64,000 nt of DNA from Rotaria sp. Silwood1. Lineage: Eukaryota > Rotifera > Eurotatoria > Philodinida > Philodinidae. The notes below the pieces were generated by a model. The model was not told where the DNA came from. It saw only the letters and a program-made list of their open reading frames with translations, and searched no databases. Made by a program: the position numbers and the translations under genes. Positions 47,870-57,600 of this stretch are shown here, piece after piece (the stretch's first letter is position 1; each line of letters opens with the position of its first letter). The stretch lies in assembly GCA_905250075.1 (NCBI GenBank), contig CAJNOP010000488.1:93310-157309 (forward strand). The letters are read 5' to 3'.

Positions 47870-48262
47870 GGGTGTGGGTGTGGGTGTGGGTGTGGGTGTG
47901 AGGATGGGTGTGGGTGTGGGTGAGGGTGTGGTTGTGTGGGTGAGGATGTGCATGTGTGGATGGAGGTTGTGAGTACAAATTGTGGGTATGGATGTGGAGG
48001 AACCTATGACTCACAATCACAACCACACTCATACGCACACTCACACACCCACGCCCACATCCACAGCTCAGCCCATACCCGCACCCTCATCCACCTACAC
48101 CCCATACTCTGGCCCACCCTCTACACATTTAGGACCCATACTCACACCCACACTCACATCCACACGCACACCCACAGCCTTACACCCAGGTCCACACCCA
48201 CATCCACACCCGCATGCACACAGCCAGGCACCCACGCTCACACTCAAACGCACACTCTGTGA
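47870..48262. repeat. Long interstitial telomere-like tract with G-rich then C-rich arms
   Basis: Starts in perfect GGGTGTGGGTGTGGGTGTGG units (to about 47930), degrades through GGATGTGCATGTGTGGATGG to about 48000, then switches to C-rich CACACCCACGCCCACATCC-type repeats to about 48255. The two halves are inverted, as in the short palindromes, but several times longer. It is followed at once by ordinary sequence and the ART gene, so it is not a chromosome end in this assembly. Confidence 0.8.
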
Positions 48263-48620
48263 TTTACTAAAGCGAGCAGTTCTACGATTTTGAGTTCGAG
48301 TAAATGGAAGATTGTAGAGAATTTGATACCGCATCTTTCAGAGAAGAGCTGAACATTTTATGTTTTGTCTGTGCTGAGATATGTGAAAACTAAACCGTGT
48401 GGCTAATGTTTTGTTACACTCAGTAAACTTTGGATTTTGATCAAGTTAAATATGCTAGAGTGTGTAGTGCGTTGCGTAGTCTCTCGCAATACTTCTAATA
48501 TATGTGAAAAAGAAAAGAAGTATATTAGGAAGAACTAAGAAATGGAGTTAGGTCGATTAAGTCGCGTTGTTTTCTCCTAGTCTTGAGTGCCGCTGTTCTT
48601 TTTTCGAGTTTTTGTCTCGT
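48263..48620. other. 3' flank of the ART/TPR gene
   Basis: No gene. This is the sequence between the stop of the minus-strand ART/TPR gene and the telomere-like tract. No strong polyadenylation signal was identified. Confidence 0.4.
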
Positions 48621-51600
48621 TCAGGGACTCTTGCTCCGAATGACCCGCACTTTCTGACGTGCAGGAGCCCCATCATCACGGTTGTCCGATTCTGCGTAGG
48701 TGGCAACCAATTCATAGCTTTTAGCCAAAGAGCGAATATTGTTCAAAAGATTGCTATTCATCTCTTGTACCACTTGAAAAATGTTTTCGAAATCGGAGTC
48801 GTCTGAATATAGACGTTCAACGATGAATTCTGGTAACATTTTCTTATAAATTCGTTGCAAGTCAGTCCAGTATTCGTGAGCTATAATATTCTGTTGGAGT
48901 TCCATGAGAACATTTCCAATACACTGCGTTTTCCTCAAATCAGTGACGGCCCATGCTTCAGTTTGGAGTTTTATTAGTTTTGTTTCATATTCGTTGACCG
49001 CTTTTGTTTCTTCCAATTCTTCCATGCAGCCAATGATCGATTTACACAGAAGAATTCGATCGAAAATGGGAATGTTTAGCGAGTCAATATTTACTGCCAC
49101 GATATTTGTTTTATGTTCTTGTTCACAATCCAGGTAATTTCGAAATAAATACAATAAACAATAATTGACTGCACTCTTCAATATGTCATTATTCTGAATC
49201 GTGCTCTGAAGTGTAGCATAAATTTTTAGCGCGCAGTCCCAATCGTATTTTTTATTGTGATATGCAGCTATTCTCATGAGAACAACGATCAGCTGTTCAT
49301 ATTGAAATAGAGGAATGAGTTGCATCCATGGAAGGCTTTCCATATCGCTAGCTGATAGAGAATCGAAAGCTTGAATCAAGTTCTTTGGCATATCATTTGA
49401 GTTTTTACATATGCAATACGCCGCAAAGTACTCCCTTTTTATGTCTTTTGACGAATCATTCATTCGTCTGGCTATTTTGAACATGTTTATGTAAGCCCGC
49501 AGCAAATTAGTATAGACATTTCCGTCAGAAATATCTTTTGATTTTGATGAAGAAGATATAACCGAAGAGATATTTTCTGCTAGTAGAGGTAGGAAAAAAT
49601 TGACGATTGGCAGTTTTTCATCTTTAATATCGGTGTCTTGAACTTGCAATTTCTCCTTCAATGTCTGGACATATTTTTTGAAATATTTCAATGCATTCGC
49701 GTCATCCCCTAGTTCCAAATAAGCTTGAGCATATTTTCCAAGATCTTCGTTATCATTAACTGATTTAATCGGCTGAGAACGCTGAGATTTGCCTGATAGA
49801 GTCTTTGAAGAAGTTTCACAGTGCTGTGAGAGTTGATTGGCATTGTCTTCATTTTCCGTATCACTTTTTCCATCATGGTTTTCATTTTCCGTATCACTTT
49901 TTCCATCATGGTCTTCATTTTCCGTATCACTTGTTTCATCATGGTCTTCAGTGTCCGTATCACTTGTTTCATCATACTCTTCAGTGTCCGTATCACTGGT
50001 TTCATCATGATCTTCAGCATTTTCGTCACCTCTTGAGATCTTTGTTTTATGATGCTGAACTAATTCATTGAAAATTGCTTCGGTAATAGTTTGATTAGAT
50101 GATACTCCTTTACGTGCTTGGTCCCAGAAACGATTCGCTTCACGATGATTCTTTGCATCGTAATGAAAATTTCCAAGACGAAATTCTAATGATCGTTTAT
50201 GATCATCTTTCGTAGTTTCATCAAGTGCGTTGGTAAGATTTTGTAGAATGTGTTCTTTAGCACGACGGTGGGGTACTTTGTAAGTATTGCTCAATTCTTC
50301 ATACAACTTCGATAGACGGTTTTGGGTTTTTTTGAACATACGCAATTTTAATTGGAGTGTAATCGCTTTTTCATAATTATCAGTGGCGACTACGTTGCTT
50401 TTCTTTGATCGATGGACAAGTAATAGCGCACGACCCAGAGAAGAAGCGATAAAAACAAAATTCTGTAGAACTTGAGCAAATTTTACTCTATTCGCCAGAC
50501 CCAATCTGTCCTTTAATGCTGTCTGTAAATTCTCGTATGTCACTGATGAGGCATTTTTATTTTCGATTAATTCGACAATAAATTCTGGAATAATCTTTCT
50601 GATAATTTCGATTTTATTTTTTTCTTCTGAGCATGCTGACCTAAATTCTTTTTGTTTAGCAAAGCTATCGGCCAAATTTGAATGCATACGAATAAGTGCT
50701 TCAAAATCTTGTTCCAACTTTTCATCGTCATCATCATTGTTTGGATTGGAATCTTGTGCTCGTTCGTAATTTGTTTTTGCCAGTTCGATTTTGCCCATTT
50801 TACAATAACAATCTCCGATTAGAAAATAAGTCGACCGAATATTTTTATCATGACTGAGACTATCGTTGCGCTGGATTTCAATCGCTTTTTCATAATATTC
50901 TACAGCACTTTTATAATCTTTTTGTTGAAAAACACATGAGGCAGTGAGCAAATGATTGCGTGCAAGACTTGGATGAGAGGATGAGAAATGAAGCTGTTTC
51001 AGTTTAAATGAGTCATCAGAATACTCACGGGCATCATTATACTTTTCTTGTGATAGGTAATTTTCCGCGAGACGGTCCTTAATGATCATCCGCAGACGAC
51101 ATTCGGTATCGTTTTTACTTTCTTTCAACTTGTCGTCAAATGCACGAAGTTGTTTAATCGCATCTTCATTCGAATTCATCGTGTTTGCTGTTAGCATTCG
51201 CAAACGTATTCCTATATTCAGTCCTATATCGTTTTCGTCGGATTTTAAAAATTGTTCACAAAAATTCTCGTTTGGTTGAAAGTTCCGTTGCAAAGCCGAA
51301 TTATTCGCATGACCAATTGAACTTTGTTGTTGAACAGAATCGGAGGTTTGATCATAATTGTCCCGTTTTGCATAAAGAATGCTAAGATGTTTTTGTTAAT
51401 ATAGAAATTTTCCCTATCGCTATGTTGAAAAATTCCTAATTGCTATGTTGGAATTTTTTCAGTATTCATGTTATTCTTGATATTGGATATCTTCTTCTAC
51501 TTCTTATTTTCTACTTGGATTTATCCAACATACTTATATATATATAAATCGATATCATCATGTATGTCGTCAGATCTATTTCTCGTTTTGTCTTCTCGCT

Positions 51601-54600
51601 CTTTCGTGTTCTACTGTGCTTCTCTATCTGATCTTCCTAATCAAGATATTACCAATAAACCGAACTCAAAATAAATAAACACACAAATTTACAGTTGGAA
51701 ACGAGATTTTTTTTTGGTCATATCTGATTAAACAACATGGCGAAATCCAATCATACAGCTATATCACCTCCAACAGTTTCATCGATTCTAGCACTTCATG
51801 CTTTCGATTCTCGTACAACAAACTGGCCATCATATCGTGATCGCATCAATTTCTATTTTAAAGCAAATCGTATTCATACTGATGATGATAAGAAGGGGTT
51901 ACCTCTTTGGTCTGTGGGAGACTCGACATTCAGTCTTCTCAAATCACTTGTTTCTCCAAATCTTCTGATTGATGATGAAACAACATTCACTAATCTAATC
52001 AAGCTGTTAGATGTGCATTACGATGCGGCAAAGAACATTATGACTTCAGCGTACGATTTCTATTCCTGTTATCAGAAACCTGGTCAGTCATTTAGGAAAT
52101 GGATAGCAGAATTGTGCGAGAAAATGCGTCATTGTAGTTGTACAACATCTTTGTTGAAGAACAAGCCACAAGATCGTGCTCTTCGTGATATGTACATTAT
52201 CGATATTTAAAGTCAGAAAACTCGACAAGCCCTACTCAAAGAACAGGATCCTGATCTAGAAACTACCGAGAGAACAATCCAATTAGCTGAACAATTCGAA
52301 GAAGATGTTCGTCATTTCGGTAGTCTTGCTCATAATCCTGACTTTACTATTGCGAAGGTGCTCACTTATCGTTCAAAACGACACAATTCGAATCAAAGAC
52401 AACACCACTCACAATCATCTGATAAATCACTATCCGATACCGACGTTCAATACAAACAATGTCAAACCTGAGGAGCAAGAAATCACCCACTCTCACAATG
52501 CACGTACCGTGGCTTTATTTGCAACTTCTGCAAACGTTCTGGACACTTGAAATGGATATGTCGACAGGAAACGGCGGAGAGAAAAATGACAAAACGGATA
52601 AGAACTTCACAGAAGCTAAAATCTGTCAGTCAACGAAATCAGCCAACTTCTGGCCCAGCAACGGTTTCGTTAAAAATCAATGATCAGAAATGTACTTTCG
52701 AGTTGAATACAGGAACGGACAATACTATTATCACTGTCAAAGATTGACAGAAAATTGGATCACCAGCCATTCGATCATCTACACTGAAACTCGAATGTTA
52801 TGGTGATAGACTCATTACAGTCAAAGGCCAATGCAACGTCAACGTAAAATACAACGGTAAAAGTTTTAATCTTAATATGATTATCGTTCATGGTACAGGT
52901 TCACCTCTCATTGGTCTTCAATGGGTTACTACTCTGAAAATTGATCTGAACGAAACCATACATAGACCAAACTGCATTCAACGTGTTGGTAAGGTTCACA
53001 ACAATACTAAACGCATTACACCAATATCGTCTTATTCAATTGAACATGAACTTTAAAAACAATTTGTTCGTTCATCCAAAGTACGTTTAATCCGCTAACA
53101 AATTCCTCAACAAACAAACAAATCTTCAGAGTGCAAGAACTCGTTCCGAGATTTCCCTCTAGCTTCATATACTTCAACTGATCAGTCGGATCTAGGCCCT
53201 AAAATATTCAAGCACTGTCATGAAAAAATTCGAAAACGTCATCGGAATCAACTCCGCCTACATCATAATACAAGTGATCAGTTATCTCATTGGGACACTT
53301 CACAATTGGGCGTATTAAGTCGCAACAAGCATTTAATACAAGTTGAACATTCAGAACTGCAATCGTTATGTTATACTCGTCGAAACCAGAAACCGCCTGA
53401 TCGTTTCACATCGACATAACAAACTTAAAGGAGAAGATGTTAATATAGGAATTTTTCCTATCGCTATGTTGAAAAATTCCTAATTGCTATGTTGGAATTT
53501 TTCCAGTATTCATGTTATTCTTGATATTGAATATCTTCTGCTACTTCTTATTTTCTACTGGGATTTATCCAACATACTTATTATATATATAGATCGATAT
53601 TATCATGTATGTCGTCAGATCTATTTCTCGTTTTGTCTTCTCGCTCTTTCGTGTTCTACTGTGTTTCTCTATCTGATCTTCCTAATCAAGATATTACCAA
53701 TAAACCGAACTCAAAATAAATAAACATACAAACTTACAATTTTGCATAGTCACTCTTATTATCGTTTTCATAATGATCGATCGCAGCACGATAAGCATTT
53801 TGAACCAATCGTGTATCTAGTTTGATTCTAGAAACTCGAGCTGATGAGAGAAGTTGGTCGAGAAACGTTTTCTGCTCGTGTTGAATGCCTTTCTTCCACA
53901 TTTTCATAGCATCATCAAACTTATGTTTCTGCACAAAACAAGCGCCAATAATTGCATACAGATTTGCCAACTCTTGTTGAGTTATTATATATTTCTTTTC
54001 ATAAGATTCTAAATGTTGCTTAAGCCCGTTCTCGTGATATTCGATAGCCAATTGAAAATTTCTTTTGTCAACATATTCATAAAAAATATTAATCCGAGTT
54101 TCAGCCACTTTGGGATGAGTAGAAGGCAGCATGGACTCATAAATTTTTAGTGCTTCCTGAAGTTTTTCACAGATTTCTGCTGAATGTTTACGATTTTGTG
54201 CATGTTTATGATGGTGTGTATGTTTACGATGGTGTGCATGTTTTCGATTTTGTGTATGTTTAAGATATTCCCTAGCGATTAACAAATCAGCTTCGAGTAA
54301 ACATTTTTCTAGAGTATCGTTCGAAACTGTTGTTTCGTCTTTATTCGATAAGAATTGGTCGGATTTATCAAAATTTTTCTTAGCTTTCACATAATCGGGT
54401 CGAGCATAAGCGACTTTACCCATATTATAATAGAGTAAAGCAAGATGTTGTTGTGCAGATTTCGACTCTAGCTTTTGAATGCGAATCCCTTCTTTGAGAT
54501 TGTTTTGGGCTTCATCTAATTGATTCAGTTCAAAATAAGTTTCACCAATATTATTGAAGATTTCCGCCAGAGCATTGTTATTAGAGAACTGTAACCGCGC

Positions 54601-57600
54601 TTGGGCATCGAGCGCTTTCCGATAATAATTCAAAGCTTCATTATACAATGCCTGCCGGTAACAAATTTTTCCGAGACAATTATATGCGGACACCAAATTA
54701 GGATCATTCTCAAGCAGTTTCTTCTCAATCATTTGATTTGACTCCCGAGTCAATAATCGATCTTCACCGATGTCCATTAGATAACGAACAAGCAAGATGC
54801 TGAGAGTGGCTTGAGAAGATTTTTTTATTTTTGCTTTCGTTTCTTCCAGAAGAGTCGGCTTCCAGTCCATTGCTGTCAATTTGATTCGTTTTATTTTCGT
54901 GTTCTTTGGATCTTTATCGACATCGTCGACTCTAAAGGTTGAACCCATACTAAAGAGAACTTCTCGTTCTCGAGGATGAAATGAAATTGATTCAATATCA
55001 GCAAAAGCTGAGCAAGGTATTGCTGGATCGATAGTAATTTCATACATGACAACAACAAAATCTCCACCGTGCTTTAGTTTTTGGTTTGCATATTCAAGAG
55101 AGATACCCTCGTCCTTAGACGTTGAAATAAATCCATTTATGGTATACATTTTATTTTCCGTTTCCGTTTCCGTTTCCGTTTCCGTTTTCCTTTTCGTTTT
55201 CGTTTTTGTTTTCGTTTTCGTTTTCGTTTTCGTTTCCGTTGTAAGGGATTCGATGTTTTTATAAGTGTGTGTACTTAGTTTATCTGCCCGATAGACGACG
55301 AGCTTTTCTGAAAGTTTATTTTTTGCGTACGATCGTTCAATCATCTGGCAAAGATCGCTTATAAAGTAGCGATGAGACATGAGAAGTTCATAGTTTTCCA
55401 AACGTAGAATATCGTTTATTTGATCAAAGATCGGAGCTTCGTTACAAGAATACCACCAAATCGGATTGTCAAAATTCGGCATTTCACCTCTTGAAAGCTC
55501 CGTATGCGCCGATGTCTGAAAATGAATATATGGAGGCAACAATTGAATGCCTACTGTTTAGTGGAATTTGAATGAAGATTCATGGGTAGGTCAACCAACT
55601 CCTTTATTCTAACAAAAGGTGCAAAATGCAAAGAAAACTCGAATTCAGTGATGTAAAGACACTTAAAAAGCTACATTAATAGACATTATCACACGAACTT
55701 TAATAAACTCGAGAGATTGCTTTTCTTTATGAAGCCTTCTGTCCGTCTAACACATAAGGGTGTGGGTGTTGGTGAGAGTGAGGATTTGGATAGTAGTCAT
55801 CTTTTCAACACCACCACACCCACACCCTCGGTCGTATAGAAAAAAAATGACTTCTTAAAAAGATCTGTGGGAAGTAGATACAATTTGTACAATCAAATCA
55901 TGTGACCTATAAAAACGCTCAATTCCATGATTTTAAACTAAGATGAATACAAACTTTTAGAGAACTCAGTTGCGCATCTCTTAAAAATAAATTCGAGATT
56001 TTATCATTCATCTGCACTGAGATACATGCAAAACACAAAATGTTGCAAAACTTTTGGATCACTCGGTATTTTCTTATCAAGTTCCTCATCTTGTAGTTTT
56101 TTTAAACATTGAAAATGTCTGTTCTTGAACAGTTTCATTCAGAATCCTAATCGAAGTTTGACAGGCTTTCTTGATTGAGGATTCTGACTAATCTTATTGT
56201 ATTCCTGGTATGATCCTTCTCTAATATAACTATAAGTCTTAGCAGGATCCCCGTATCCGAATCCGGAACAGATCTTGATTCAAATCTCATGTAATCTTGA
56301 CGAACTTTTCTTTGTGATTTTTGTCGGGTTTCTGGATAGGACTAACAGTCAATCTTAGGAGGATCCTAGAAACCCAATTCAGAAAAAAATCCAAAGAGGA
56401 ATTTGTACAAATTCTTGATAGAATCCTATGTATGAAACTTGACAGAATCCTTGAGATTTATGATTCTGAAAGATTCTTCAAGGTTGTCTAAAGACATAAG
56501 CGTGGTTAAATGAACTAAGCAGTAACCTGCAAAGATCTTTGTTAAATCCTTAGATTTAGTTATCAAGATTCTGATTAGGATTGACATTGTCTTGCAAGAT
56601 TTGGAAATGTTTATTTTTGAAAAGTTTTGAGCAAGATTCTGATCGAAACTTTGTAGGATTAGTCAGTTTCGTATTTTGACTGATCTTGTTATTTTCTTGC
56701 CAAGATTCTCGTATGATGTGGCTATCACTCTTGACAGGATACTAATATGTAGACTTACACCGGATCCTGATGAGAACCTGATAATTAAAATCTTGATAGA
56801 ACCCTCTCTCATAAACTTGAAAGGATCCTTAATGGGATCTTCTTTCATCTTGAAACACTTTACAAACAGGAATGACTAGAATTCGAAAAAGGATGCTGAA
56901 CAATACTTGACAAAATCACAAATATTCAGGATCCTGAAAGATCTTTCCAGGGTTTCTCAAGAAATGAACAGGATTGAGATTAGTGAATACCCTACGTTAG
57001 ATATATACAAAGCGGCTGAATTATCTGTTACGTGAAATATATATCTTTTGTTTGTTTGAATTTAAACAAGGCTTCAGGGAAAATGAATAACAATTTTCTC
57101 ACGTAACAATTACGATTTTTAACTTGTCAATATTCCTTGGTTTTCTTTCAAAAAGTATTCTCCGTTTCTATTGTGTGAGAATTCTTCTCTGTTTTTACTG
57201 ATTTTGTGAAGCAGGATTGTCGATGAATTTTGACATATACAGAAAGGAACTTCAAAAACGATTTATACGCTGGCTTTTCTGTTGGATTTGGTTAAATATT
57301 AAAATAAAATCATTGTACAAACAAGGAAATCTTTTCTGAAATTTGCGTCAGTTAGAAAAATCTTCCAGTTGTTGAATGATATATTTCACTTGAAAATATC
57401 TATTGATTGAACTCACATTTCAAAACAATCTAGATCCGTATGCAAGAGTACTATTAATATTAAGTATTGATTCAAACCCGACAAAAAATTCGACGTAGAA
57501 TTTTATTCAACAGCTAGAGAGGTAGTGATAGGCTGACATGTTCTCGTCCGCGGCTCTTTTCTAGTCGAGACTATTCCATCTGTGATTTATCCTATCTCGA

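Larger units (their letters stand above)
51394..53738 (+). mobile_element. LTR retrotransposon, internally deleted (gag and protease remains, no RT or integrase)
   Basis: LTRs 51394-51693 and 53438-53738 begin TGTTAATATAG and end in TTACA; they differ at roughly 13 of 300 positions by eye (about 95-96% identical). A purine-rich tract (AAAGGAGAAGA) precedes the right LTR. Inside are a gag-like frame 51737-52210 with further gag residues to about 52300 after a stop, zinc knuckles (CNFCKRSGHLKWIC, about 52520-52560; an earlier CQT knuckle broken by TGA), and an aspartyl protease in which the catalytic DTG reads NTG (FELNTGTDNTII, about 52700), so it is inactive. Then comes only a short pol 3' remnant. 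RT, RNase H and integrase are missing, so it is non-autonomous. Gag resembles Ty3/gypsy-type elements. The flanks GTTTT and ATTTT suggest a 5-bp target duplication with one change. It lies antisense to the ART/TPR gene. Confidence 0.85.

Noticed and set aside
47870-48262. True chromosome end (telomere)
   Set aside because: Ordinary coding sequence follows within 400 bp and the repeat reverses to the C-rich sense, so as assembled it is interstitial. A wrong scaffold join remains possible and is noted as a finding.
47936-48293. His/Thr/Pro-rich frames over the telomere-like tract
   Set aside because: They are translations of CACACCC repeats, not genes; the same applies to similar frames at 30472-30717, 32772-33153 and 42867-43133.
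49709-50071. Repetitive Met/Lys-, Phe/His- and Ile-rich frames over the acidic repeat
   Set aside because: These are other-frame shadows of the 39-nt repeat in the ART/TPR coding sequence.
53734-55542. Treating the ART half and the 48621-51293 half as two separate genes
   Set aside because: Neither half has its own start or stop at the facing edge: the upstream half ends in LTR sequence, the downstream half is open to the element boundary, and the frames join in register.
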